From an uncultured Sutterella sp. (lineage in GTDB: Bacteria; Pseudomonadota; Gammaproteobacteria; Burkholderiales; Burkholderiaceae_F), in contig CAJJRX010000002.1 of the NCBI GenBank assembly GCA_905194315.1, forward strand, positions 1 through 64,000: a DNA stretch of 64,000 nucleotides, written 5' to 3'. Positions 26,962 to 34,795 of this stretch are shown here, one piece after another; the stretch's first letter is position 1; every line of letters begins with the position of its first letter. The notes beneath the pieces are model-generated. The model worked only from the letters and a program-made list of their open reading frames with translations, searched no databases and had not been told where the DNA came from. A program made the position numbers and the translations under genes.

Positions 26962-28095
26962 TTAGAAGGCGTAGCCGATCGAGAGGCTGAAGTCCGTCGG
27001 CATGGCCTTGAAGTACTCATCCGGGCTGCCGGCGACACTGTTCTTGAAACGCGAGAAGTTGACTGTCATATCGGCATTGACAAAGACAGAGTCGGTGAGT
27101 GCATAGGTCGCCCCGAGGCTGGTCACGGGATGAATGCTGTGCGCACGCTTGCCGGCCCCCTTCATCGTGGCGTAGCCGATACCGCCGCCGGCATACAGAC
27201 GCAGGTCATCGGTTGCATCGATGTTGTACTGGATCTGCAGCGCGATGGCTTCAAACTTGTAGGTGTCACGGCGTTCAGGCGTGCGCACCAGATGTTCGGA
27301 GCGGCGGTACGAGAGGTCGGTTGCCCAGCTGCGGCCGGAGTAGTGGCGCAGACCGCCGTGCCAGGAGGTGTCGTTGTTGACCCAGGTTACCGTATCTTCC
27401 GTATTGCCGTTGTCCATGTATTCCCAGCCGAAGCCGCCGTACAGGAAGTTCTGCTTGTGGCTCCAGGGGCTCGAGGCCGGCAGAGGCGCTTTGCGCGACT
27501 TGGCATCATCAATTGTGAACGAGCTGTAGAAGAAGAACACGTTCGTGACCGGGATGTAGGTCATATACAGGGAAGCCCAGTCGGTACCGGCTTTGATCAC
27601 CGGCAGCGGCATCGGAATGGGCAGCCAGTTGTAGTCACCGCGGATAGTGAATCCGGCCAGATAGCCGGCACCCACATGCAGGCCGGAGTTGCCGAGCGGG
27701 TAGCGAGCCACCCACTGGTAGCCGAAGGTCGGTTCAATGCGGTAGTTCGAATCGACAAAACTCACAAAGAAGAAAGAACGTTCATTCCCCCGTTCGTCGA
27801 TGACCTGACGGCCAAGCCCCATACCAAACGGGTAGCCGTTCTGCTCACGACGGTTGTCCCAGGCCCAGTTGGGGTGATTGGTATAAGTGGGGACAATCCA
27901 CATGCTGTTGCCCTGATCCATGATCTGCTTGCTGCCGTCGATCAGGTCGGACCAGGTGTACGAGCCGCTTTTCCCGGAAAGACCGGCCGGCGTGGTTTCA
28001 ATCACAGCGTCCAGCACGGAGGCGGCCTGAGCGCCTGAGCAGGCGATGCCGGTGAGCAGTGACAGGGTGAGCAGTTTGGAAAATTTGCGTGTCAT
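26962..28095 (-). CDS. PagP-like lipid A palmitoyltransferase fused to a C-terminal beta-barrel region
   Basis: A 377-residue outer-membrane protein. Residues 1-24 are a signal peptide (cleavage after AQA). Residues about 62-194 match PagP: the catalytic set His74, Asp115 and Ser116 (FVDSNY) is present, with FGYQWVARYPL, GAGYLAGFT, YNWLPIPMPLP and MTYIPVTN. PagP moves palmitate from phospholipid to lipid A. Unlike the roughly 160-190-residue family, about 180 further residues follow (195-377), with alternating hydrophobic strands (IALQIQY, LRLYAGGGIGYA, FSLSIGYAF) ending in Phe like a barrel closing strand. ATG at 28095 gives the clean signal peptide. It is alone, divergent from rnpB. Confidence 0.78.
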   Translation of the reverse strand: MTRKFSKLLTLSLLTGIACSGAQAASVLDAVIETTPAGLSGKSGSYTWSDLIDGSKQIMDQGNSMWIVPTYTNHPNWAWDNRREQNGYPFGMGLGRQVIDERGNERSFFFVSFVDSNYRIEPTFGYQWVARYPLGNSGLHVGAGYLAGFTIRGDYNWLPIPMPLPVIKAGTDWASLYMTYIPVTNVFFFYSSFTIDDAKSRKAPLPASSPWSHKQNFLYGGFGWEYMDNGNTEDTVTWVNNDTSWHGGLRHYSGRSWATDLSYRRSEHLVRTPERRDTYKFEAIALQIQYNIDATDDLRLYAGGGIGYATMKGAGKRAHSIHPVTSLGATYALTDSVFVNADMTVNFSRFKNSVAGSPDEYFKAMPTDFSLSIGYAF

Positions 28096-28242
28096 ATTGT
28101 CTTGTTCAGAACTCAAAAGCTTTGGGGACATTTGAAAATTGTCCACTATTTTAGCGGGCTTAGTCCGCTTTGTTGTACAGAATAGACTAATGTTCAATTG
28201 AGTTGCTTGCAAAAGCGCGATTTTTAGCGTACAGTCTCCCTT

Positions 28243-28556
28243 CTACTATTCAGGGTGGACAGACGATCGCTGGCAGATTTTCTGCGAGAGGAAAGTCCGG
28301 ACTCCACAGGGCAACGTAGCAGCTAACGGCTGTCCGCCGCAAGGCGAGGATCAGAGCAACAGAGACGAGCCGGCCTCGGGTCGGGTGAAACGGGCAATCT
28401 CTACGTGGAGCAACACCAAATAGGCAGCCGCTAATCCGGCCCGGACAGGCTGCGGGTAGGTGGCACGATGCGGCATGCGAATGCCGTACTAGATGAATGA
28501 TCGTCGGCGGCCCCGGCCGTTGACAGAATCCGGCTTACGGACACCCTGGTAGTAGA
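28243..28556 (+). ncRNA. rnpB: RNase P RNA (bacterial class A)
   Basis: The catalytic RNA that matures tRNA 5' ends. Conserved blocks are visible: GAGGAAAGTCCGGACTCC (28286 onward) and ACAGAATCCGGCTTAC near 28523. The ends form helix P1: CTACTA and CAGGGTG at 28243-28257 pair with CACCCTG and TAGTAG at 28542-28555. The length of about 314 nt is on the short side for class A. A T-run and a hairpin terminator follow. A possible promoter is TTGCAA (28205) with TACAGT (28230), though the spacing of 19 is long. Confidence 0.95.
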
Positions 28557-28567
28557 CTGATTTTTTT

Positions 28568-28597
28568 GCGCCCGGCTTTACGCCGGGCGTTTTCTTT
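28568..28597 (+). terminator. terminator after rnpB
   Basis: CGCCCGGC (28569-28576) pairs with GCCGGGCG (28582-28589), followed by TTTTCTTT. Confidence 0.8.
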
Positions 28598-28604
28598 GGT
28601 GGCT

Positions 28605-28647
28605 GGAAAAAAGACTGCCGCGGCCCGAAAGGCGGGCGCGGCAGTCT
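28605..28647 (-). terminator. terminator after the acyl-CoA synthetase gene
   Basis: AGACTGCCGCG (28612-28622) pairs with CGCGGCAGTCT (28637-28647); on the minus strand a T6 run follows. Confidence 0.85.
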
Positions 28648-28669
28648 GTGGTGTCAGAGCGCGGTGCGG

Positions 28670-30766
28670 TTACTTCAGCGCCAGTCTGGCGTCCACGGCA
28701 ATCGCCTCGCCGCTGGTGTCGGAAATCATCAGCGGATTGATGTCAAGCTCGGCGATTTCAGGGAAATCATTCACGAGCTGAGAGAGTCGCAGCAGGGTTT
28801 CCTCGATCTGAGGAATCTGCGCAGGCGCTTTTCCGCGCACACCTTCGAGCAGCGCATAGGATCTGATGTCACGCACCATGTCATGAGCGTCCGCATCCGT
28901 GAGCGGCGCAAGACGGAAGGTGATGTCCTTCATCACTTCGATAAAGATACCGCCGAGGCCGAACATCATCATGTGGCCGTACTGCGGATCAGACGCGATA
29001 CCGCAGACCATTTCACGGGTGCTCACCACCATTTCCTGAACCAGAACCCCTTCGAATCCGTCGAGAAGCCCCTTCTGTGCCAGACGCTCTGTGAGCGCCC
29101 TGAATTCGCGGCGCAGCTGTTCTTCGGAGCGGATGTTGACAATCACGCCGCCGACATCCGTTTTGTGGGATGTGGTCTTGCTGGTCATCTTCATTACGAC
29201 CGGGTAGCCCATGGCGCCGGCGGCAGCAGCGGCACTGTCCTCGTCACCGGCAAACGCCTCGTGACAGGTACGGATGCCGTAGGCCTTCAGCACCTGCATG
29301 CTTTCGCGCGTACTGAGTTCCTTGCGGGCTTCGGCGCGAACCGAAGCCAGAATTTCCCCGATCCGGTCACGGGCGACAACATACGAGGGAACCGTCCCGA
29401 CAGGACGTTCGAGCCAGAGGCGCTGGCGGTTCAGGCGCAGCATGGCATCCACCGCCTCTTCGGCGTACATGTAAAAAGGCAGTGAGAGATGCATATCCGC
29501 GAGCGAGGCAAAAAAGCTGCTCGTTGTCATGAACACGCCGACGATCGGTTTTTCCGGGTGTGCCAGCTTGATTTCAGAGAGTGCCCGGGCCACATCTGTG
29601 TCCTTGAGTCCGAGGAACGGCAGGTAGATCACGAGGACCATATCGACGTTTTCGTCGGCGAGAATAGTCTCAACCGTACGGCGGTAGTGTTCCAGCGGTG
29701 CGGAGGCGATCATGTCAACCGGATTTTTCACAGAGGCTGCCGCTGGCAGGAAACTGCGCAGTGTCTCACGGGTCTGCTCACTTAACTGTGCAATCTGCAT
29801 GCCGTTACTGACAATCGCGTCCGTGGCCATAATCCCGGGGCCGCCCGAATTGGTCACGATTGCCACACGGTCTCCCTTGGGAATAGGACAGGTACTGAAA
29901 ACCTTTGCCGAGGAGAAAAGCGCCTCAAGAGAGGTTTCACGAATCACACCGCACTGGCGAAGCAGAGCGTCAGCAGCCTGGTCAGTCCCGGCAAGCGAGC
30001 CCGTATGAGAGGAGGCGGCAGATGCTCCCTGGGAGGTACGGCCGGCTTTAAGCGCAAGAACCGGTTTTTTGCGGGTGAGACGGGAGGCGATCCGGCGGAA
30101 GTTGACCGGATTCTGGATGCTTTCCATATACAGAAGCACCTGACGGATATCGTCATCATTCTCCCAGTACTGCATAGCCGTTTCGGCGTTCACATCAGCC
30201 TGATTGCCGATGGAGATGAACTGGGCAAAGCCGAGATTCAGATCCTTCAGAATATTGAGGATGCCGCCGCCGAGCGCCCCCGACTGCGACACGAAACCGA
30301 TATCGCCACGCTGGGGCAGTGCTTCGGCAAAGCAGCCGTCAAGCCGCGTGTCCGGATGCGTGTTCACAACACCGAGACAGTTCGGGCCGACGCAGCGCAT
30401 ACCGTAGGCGCGCACCTTTTCAGCCAGAGCCTGTTCAAGCGCCGCCCCCTGCGGGCCGGTCTCCTTGAATCCGGCGGAAATGACCACCAGACCGCCCACG
30501 CCTTTGCGGTGGCATTCATCCACTGTTTCCAGGACGAACTGTGAGTTGATCACCAGAATGGCCAGATCCACCTCGCCGGGAATGGCTGAGACGCTCGGGT
30601 ACACCTGAAGTCCTTCAATCACACCCCCTTTGGGATTGACGGGGTAGACGGGACCGGTGAAACCGTATTCGAGCAGACGCTTGAGAATGTCAGAGCCGAT
30701 GGTGTGTGCACGCGTGGAAGCGCCGACGACAGCCACCGAACGGGGTTTCATGATTTTGTCGAGCAT
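28670..30766 (-). CDS. ADP-forming acyl-CoA synthetase (acetate-CoA ligase family)
   Basis: A 698-residue fused alpha-beta protein: an N-terminal CoA-binding domain (MKPRSVAVVGAST onward), succinyl-CoA-synthetase-like domains with the phospho-His loop SSHTGSLAGTD near residue 255, and a C-terminal ATP-grasp domain (about 480-698). This class converts acyl-CoA, ADP and phosphate to acid, CoA and ATP, which gives ATP in anaerobic metabolism; the acyl substrate is not shown. No GNAT domain is attached, unlike Pat/YfiQ. ATG at 30766, with an alternative at residue 6. Divergent from mraZ. Confidence 0.88.
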   Translation of the reverse strand: MLDKIMKPRSVAVVGASTRAHTIGSDILKRLLEYGFTGPVYPVNPKGGVIEGLQVYPSVSAIPGEVDLAILVINSQFVLETVDECHRKGVGGLVVISAGFKETGPQGAALEQALAEKVRAYGMRCVGPNCLGVVNTHPDTRLDGCFAEALPQRGDIGFVSQSGALGGGILNILKDLNLGFAQFISIGNQADVNAETAMQYWENDDDIRQVLLYMESIQNPVNFRRIASRLTRKKPVLALKAGRTSQGASAASSHTGSLAGTDQAADALLRQCGVIRETSLEALFSSAKVFSTCPIPKGDRVAIVTNSGGPGIMATDAIVSNGMQIAQLSEQTRETLRSFLPAAASVKNPVDMIASAPLEHYRRTVETILADENVDMVLVIYLPFLGLKDTDVARALSEIKLAHPEKPIVGVFMTTSSFFASLADMHLSLPFYMYAEEAVDAMLRLNRQRLWLERPVGTVPSYVVARDRIGEILASVRAEARKELSTRESMQVLKAYGIRTCHEAFAGDEDSAAAAAGAMGYPVVMKMTSKTTSHKTDVGGVIVNIRSEEQLRREFRALTERLAQKGLLDGFEGVLVQEMVVSTREMVCGIASDPQYGHMMMFGLGGIFIEVMKDITFRLAPLTDADAHDMVRDIRSYALLEGVRGKAPAQIPQIEETLLRLSQLVNDFPEIAELDINPLMISDTSGEAIAVDARLALK

Positions 30767-30900
30767 AGGTCAGATAAAGTGAAAAACCTTCAGAAATCCT
30801 AGAAAGTGAACGCCTCCGGCGGCCGGCCGTCTGTCGGCTCAGCGGCGTTGCAGAGGCGTTAGAGTCCAGTGTGACAACTGTATCACAACACGCCTTTTTT
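30767..30900 (-). promoter_or_regulatory. structured leader/promoter region of the acyl-CoA synthetase gene
   Basis: AACGCCTC (30809-30816) and GAGGCGTT (30853-30860) form a long-range 8-bp stem enclosing a GC-rich stretch. A palindromic element TGTGA-N8-TCACA (30870-30887) lies just upstream. This would be the 5' leader of the minus-strand gene. No known riboswitch was recognised. Confidence 0.35.
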
Positions 30901-30962
30901 AGAGTGTCTCACAGTGATTTTCAAGGTGGGAATAAGAGAAAAGAAAAAAATTGCTAATAGCC

Positions 30963-30992
30963 TTGACCTTGACTGTACAGAGTAGGTAAAGT
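30963..30992 (+). promoter_or_regulatory. probable dcw-cluster promoter (Pmra)
   Basis: TTGACC (30963-30968) and TAAAGT (30987-30992) are separated by 18 nt, a plausible sigma-70 promoter immediately upstream of the MraZ-box repeats and mraZ. The -10 match is moderate. Confidence 0.5.
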
Positions 30993-30994
30993 GA

Positions 30995-31019
30995 TGGATT
31001 AAAGTGGGAGAAAGTGGGA
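30995..31019 (+). promoter_or_regulatory. MraZ operator: three TGGGA-type direct repeats
   Basis: TGGAT (30995), TGGGA (31005) and TGGGA (31015) recur at an exact 10-bp period, each separated by 5 nt. This is the layout described for MraZ boxes (TGGGN repeats), which MraZ binds to repress its own dcw operon. It sits between the promoter and the mraZ start, fitting autorepression. Confidence 0.85.
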
Positions 31020-31082
31020 AAGTGTGTCTGTTACGTGGAACAGACCGCCGTGTTTTTCTTTTCCTCATCGCAGGGTGTAAGC

Positions 31083-31505
31083 GTGTTTCAAGGGACATCA
31101 TTACTGACGCTCGACCAGAAGGGTCGTCTGCTGCTGCCTGCCCGTCACCGTGACGTGCTTGTTGAGCACTCCGGCGGGGAGGTGACGCTGACGCGCCATC
31201 CTGACGGCTGCCTTGTCCTTTACCCCCGTCGGATCTGGGAGGAAAAACGTGAACAGCTCACAGCGTTGCCGAGCGCGGCACGCGGATTTGTCCGCCTTGT
31301 GCTTGGCAGTGCGGCAGACGTTGTCTGCGACGGCGCCGGTCGCGTTCTGATTCCTTCGGAGTTGCGTGAACTCGGCGGACTGACCCGGGAGGTGGCTCTG
31401 GTGGGGATGGGTGAGCATTTTGAAATCTGGGATCGCCGGATCTGGCTCGAAATGACCCGCAACATCGAAGCTATTGATGTCAACAGCATCGATTTCACTT
31501 TCTGA
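31083..31505 (+). CDS. mraZ: MraZ, transcriptional regulator of the dcw cluster
   Basis: A 140-residue protein with two SpoVT/AbrB-like halves: FQGTSLLTLDQKGRLLLP at the start and the second motif GRVLIPSELRELG near residue 85. It forms a ring that binds TGGGN repeats and represses the cluster. The start is GTG at 31083, which gives the family-typical MFQG; a longer GTG-initiated frame at 31014 would begin inside the operator. AGGG at about 31072 serves as ribosome site. Confidence 0.94.
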   Translation: MFQGTSLLTLDQKGRLLLPARHRDVLVEHSGGEVTLTRHPDGCLVLYPRRIWEEKREQLTALPSAARGFVRLVLGSAADVVCDGAGRVLIPSELRELGGLTREVALVGMGEHFEIWDRRIWLEMTRNIEAIDVNSIDFTF

Positions 31506-31585
31506 GGCAAGAGCGTGCTGACTGGCGCCTTCCTTCTTTTTCCCGAGAGAAGTGTCGAAAAATATTTTGCATAACGAGAATTACC

Positions 31586-32548
31586 GTGTCTGAAGCGAGC
31601 ACAGTGTTTACGCACATTTCCGTGCTGGGCCAGGAAGCGCCTGAAGCGCTCGTCCATAATCCGGACGGTCTCTATGTTGACGGGACCTTCGGACGTGGAG
31701 GACACTCGCGCCGCATTTTAGACAAACTTTCACTGAACGGAAAATTAATCGCTTTTGACCGCGACCCGGAGGCTATTGCCGCCGCTCAGGCCATCTCTGA
31801 CCCACGTTTCCACATTTTCCACAAACCCTTTTCCACGCTTGAAACCACCCTCAGAGAAAACGGCATCCACGCCGTAGACGGCATTTTCCTTGACATCGGC
31901 GTCTCTTCTCCGCAGATTGATGATGCCAGACGCGGTTTCTCCTTCCGAATGGACGGTCCGCTTGACATGCGCATGGACACCAGTGCAGGTCCCACGGCTG
32001 CACAATGGCTCGCAAGTGTCTCCGAAGAGCGTCTCAAAGAGGTTCTGCGTGTGTATGGCGAAGAGCGATTTGCCGGACAGATCGCCCGTGCAATCGTCAG
32101 AGCCCGCAGCGCAACACCGATCACCACCACCGCACAGCTTGCCGCGCTGATTCAGAGTGTTGTGCCCAAAAACAAAAAGGATCCCGGACAGCATCCGGCT
32201 ACCCGGTCCTTTCAGGCGATCCGTATCGAAATCAACCACGAACTTGACGAACTCAGAGCCGCTCTGGAAGGCGCGGTCAGACTGCTGCGTCCTCAGGGAC
32301 GGCTGGCGGTCATCACCTTTCACAGCCTCGAAGACCGTCTTGTGAAGCACTTCTTTGATGAAATGGCGCACCCTGAGCGCAAAATCGATCCTCGTCTGCC
32401 TTTTACGGCAGACCAGCTCCCGCAGCCCGTGCTGAGCGCTGTTGAACGCATCCGCCCCTCTGACGGGGAATGCGAGCGCAACCCGCGTGCACGCTCGGCT
32501 ATTCTGCGTGTGGCCACGCGAACTGACGCACCGGTTGAAGGAGTCTAG
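31586..32548 (+). CDS. rsmH: 16S rRNA (cytosine1402-N4)-methyltransferase
   Basis: A 320-residue SAM-dependent methyltransferase that modifies C1402 in the ribosomal P site. The SAM motif DGTFGRGGHSRRIL lies near residue 32, and LDIGVSSPQIDDARRGFSF and ITFHSLEDRLVK are family signatures. The start is GTG at 31586 with a weak ribosome site. It is the second gene of the dcw cluster; ftsL follows after 3 bp. Confidence 0.96.
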   Translation: MSEASTVFTHISVLGQEAPEALVHNPDGLYVDGTFGRGGHSRRILDKLSLNGKLIAFDRDPEAIAAAQAISDPRFHIFHKPFSTLETTLRENGIHAVDGIFLDIGVSSPQIDDARRGFSFRMDGPLDMRMDTSAGPTAAQWLASVSEERLKEVLRVYGEERFAGQIARAIVRARSATPITTTAQLAALIQSVVPKNKKDPGQHPATRSFQAIRIEINHELDELRAALEGAVRLLRPQGRLAVITFHSLEDRLVKHFFDEMAHPERKIDPRLPFTADQLPQPVLSAVERIRPSDGECERNPRARSAILRVATRTDAPVEGV

Positions 32549-32551
32549 AAA

Positions 32552-32926
32552 ATGGGACGCATGGGACTCCTGCAGTTTATTTTCATGATGATTTTCGTGA
32601 CGGTCACGCTCGGTCTGGCGGTCACACTTGTGCATCAGCGCTATGAGATCCGCACGCTCTTTGTTGAACATGAGCGTGCTGTGGATGTGAGCCGCCGTCT
32701 TGCCGACGATCAGGCTGATCTGCTGCTGAAAATCCGCCGTGCTGCACTGCCGAGCGCCATCACGCAGGGGGCGCAGGAACTCGGTCTGGAAGAGGCTAAA
32801 AGCGAAAACACCGTCAGTCTGGTGATGGATGAGAACCATCGGGTGACACACGTGGATTTCGATGTCATCCCCCAGAATATGCCCGGCTACGCTCAACCCA
32901 ATGAAAACGGGGAGGGCAAACGGTGA
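32552..32926 (+). CDS. ftsL: cell division protein FtsL
   Basis: A 124-residue bitopic membrane protein. One hydrophobic segment (about 5-28) is followed by a short periplasmic coiled-coil region (about 38-80). FtsL forms a complex with FtsB and FtsQ and activates FtsWI. The sequence is poorly conserved, as usual; the position between rsmH and ftsI settles the identity. The stop overlaps the ftsI GTG start. Confidence 0.93.
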   Translation: MGRMGLLQFIFMMIFVTVTLGLAVTLVHQRYEIRTLFVEHERAVDVSRRLADDQADLLLKIRRAALPSAITQGAQELGLEEAKSENTVSLVMDENHRVTHVDFDVIPQNMPGYAQPNENGEGKR

Positions 32927-34749
32927 TAAACAGCATTATGCGCTGGTTCGAAGAAAAGCTGATTGTTCTCTGGGAGTTCTGCCTGGGGATTCTTGAGCGG
33001 GACCGCCTGGCACGGACGGTCAAGCCCAAACGCGAAGCTGAACCGCTCATTGTGATTCCCATTCCCGCGGGGCGCAGCAAGTTTGTCCTGACGGCTATCG
33101 TGCTCGGCATGCTGGTGCTTGTCGGGCGCGTGGCGTATCTGCAGATCTTCAACAACGACTTTCTGCAGAATCAGGGGGAAATCCGTTACGCCCGTACGAT
33201 TTCCATTGAGGGGGCCAGAGGGAAGATTCTCGACCGCAATGGCGTAGTGCTCGCTTCGAGCCAGCCGAGCCGCAGCATCTGGGCAGACCCGCAGTTTGTG
33301 GATATGAACGATAAGGACAAACTGGCGCAGGTGGCCAAAATACTCGGTATTCCCGCCCGTGAAGTGATCGACAAAATCCAGAAAAACAGTGCCAAGAGTT
33401 TTGTCTACCTCTCGCGCAACCGTGAGCTGAATGTCGGTGAGGCGGTGCGTGAACTCAACGTGCCCGGCATCGGTGTTTCACCCGAGAGCCGCCGGCAGTA
33501 TCCGGACGGTCCTGTGATGGCGCATATTCTCGGGTTTACCGACTGGGACGATCACGGCCAGGAGGGCGTGGAGCTCGCCAAGGACTATGTGCTTTCGGGG
33601 CAGACCGGTGCCCGTCGCGTTATTCGCGACCGCCGCGGCCGTATTGTTGATGAGGTCTGGACCAAGGAGGCTGAACCCGGCCAGGACATTCAGCTCTCGA
33701 TTGATTCGCGCGTGCAGTTTATCGCTTACGATGCGCTTCGCAGACAGGTTGAACAGACCGAAGCCATTGCCGGCGCGGCAGTGGTTGCGGATGTGACCAC
33801 CGGTGAAATCATTGCGCTGGCCAATATCCCGACTTATGACCCGAACGACCGCTCGACGGTGCTCTTTGAGCGTATGCGTAACCGTGTGCTCACCGACGTG
33901 TTCGAGCCCGGCTCGACGATGAAGCCTTTTGCGATTGCCAAGGCGCTCGATATGGGAATTGTTGACCCGCTCACCACGATTCAGACCTCGCCCGGAAAAC
34001 TCACGATCGGCAACCGTACGATCGGGGACACCCATGACTACGGGCTGATTACCGTGGCAGAGGTGATCGCCAAGTCCTCCAACATCGGTACAGCCAAGAT
34101 CGGTCTGGAAATTCCCGCCACCACGCTCTATGACATGTATTCGGATCTCGGTTTCGGACGTGCGCCGCAGATCGGCTTCCCCGGTGCCTCCTCGGGTCGA
34201 ATCCGTCCGGGCAAGACCTGGCGCCCGATTGAGCAGGCAACGATTTCCTACGGTCACGGGATTTCGGTTTCGCTCATGCAGCTTGTGCGCGCCTATACGG
34301 CACTTGCCCGAAACGGCGACGTGATTGATCTGACGCTTTTCAAGCGCCCCGAGGGTACGCAGGTTAAGGGTGTGCAGGTGTACAAACCCGAGACCTCGCG
34401 CAAGATGCGCGCCATGATGATGGATACCGTGCGCCGCGGCGGTACGGCAAGCCGTGTGAAAGTCGAAGGATATACCGTTGCCGGGAAGACCGGTACGGCT
34501 ATGAAGCCGAAAAACGGTGTGTATACACGTGACGTGGTGGCCGACTTCGTCGGGATTGTGCCCGCTACACAGCCGCGCTTTATCGTGGCTGTGATGATCG
34601 ACGAACCGAAACGGGGCCGCTTTGGCGGTACGGTTGCGGGACCGGTGTTCAGCGAGATTGCTGAAGGGGCGCTGCGCACGCTGCTTGTGCAGCCCGATGA
34701 CAAAGAGGTTGCCAACATTCAGCCGGCCCCGGCGGTGAAGAAAAAATAA
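32923..34749 (+). CDS. ftsI: peptidoglycan transpeptidase FtsI (PBP3)
   Basis: A 608-residue class B penicillin-binding protein that cross-links septal peptidoglycan. A cytosolic N-terminus precedes one membrane anchor (about 55-75); a dimerisation domain follows, then the transpeptidase with STMK (331-334), SSN (385-387) and KTGT (522-525). The start is GTG at 32923 in a GTGA overlap with ftsL, with GGGAGGG upstream; an ATG at 32938 is less well placed. Confidence 0.97.
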   Translation: MINSIMRWFEEKLIVLWEFCLGILERDRLARTVKPKREAEPLIVIPIPAGRSKFVLTAIVLGMLVLVGRVAYLQIFNNDFLQNQGEIRYARTISIEGARGKILDRNGVVLASSQPSRSIWADPQFVDMNDKDKLAQVAKILGIPAREVIDKIQKNSAKSFVYLSRNRELNVGEAVRELNVPGIGVSPESRRQYPDGPVMAHILGFTDWDDHGQEGVELAKDYVLSGQTGARRVIRDRRGRIVDEVWTKEAEPGQDIQLSIDSRVQFIAYDALRRQVEQTEAIAGAAVVADVTTGEIIALANIPTYDPNDRSTVLFERMRNRVLTDVFEPGSTMKPFAIAKALDMGIVDPLTTIQTSPGKLTIGNRTIGDTHDYGLITVAEVIAKSSNIGTAKIGLEIPATTLYDMYSDLGFGRAPQIGFPGASSGRIRPGKTWRPIEQATISYGHGISVSLMQLVRAYTALARNGDVIDLTLFKRPEGTQVKGVQVYKPETSRKMRAMMMDTVRRGGTASRVKVEGYTVAGKTGTAMKPKNGVYTRDVVADFVGIVPATQPRFIVAVMIDEPKRGRFGGTVAGPVFSEIAEGALRTLLVQPDDKEVANIQPAPAVKKK

Positions 34750-34795
34750 AAGAGGGTGTTCGTGACCTCGGACACCGCGTAACAGAAGGATAAAG

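Noticed and set aside
30870..30887. CRP site between the acyl-CoA synthetase gene and mraZ
   Set aside because: The half sites TGTGA and TCACA are 8 nt apart instead of 6.
31014..31082. Longer mraZ start at 31014
   Set aside because: It would begin inside the operator repeats and adds 23 residues that do not fit the family; GTG at 31083 gives MFQG.
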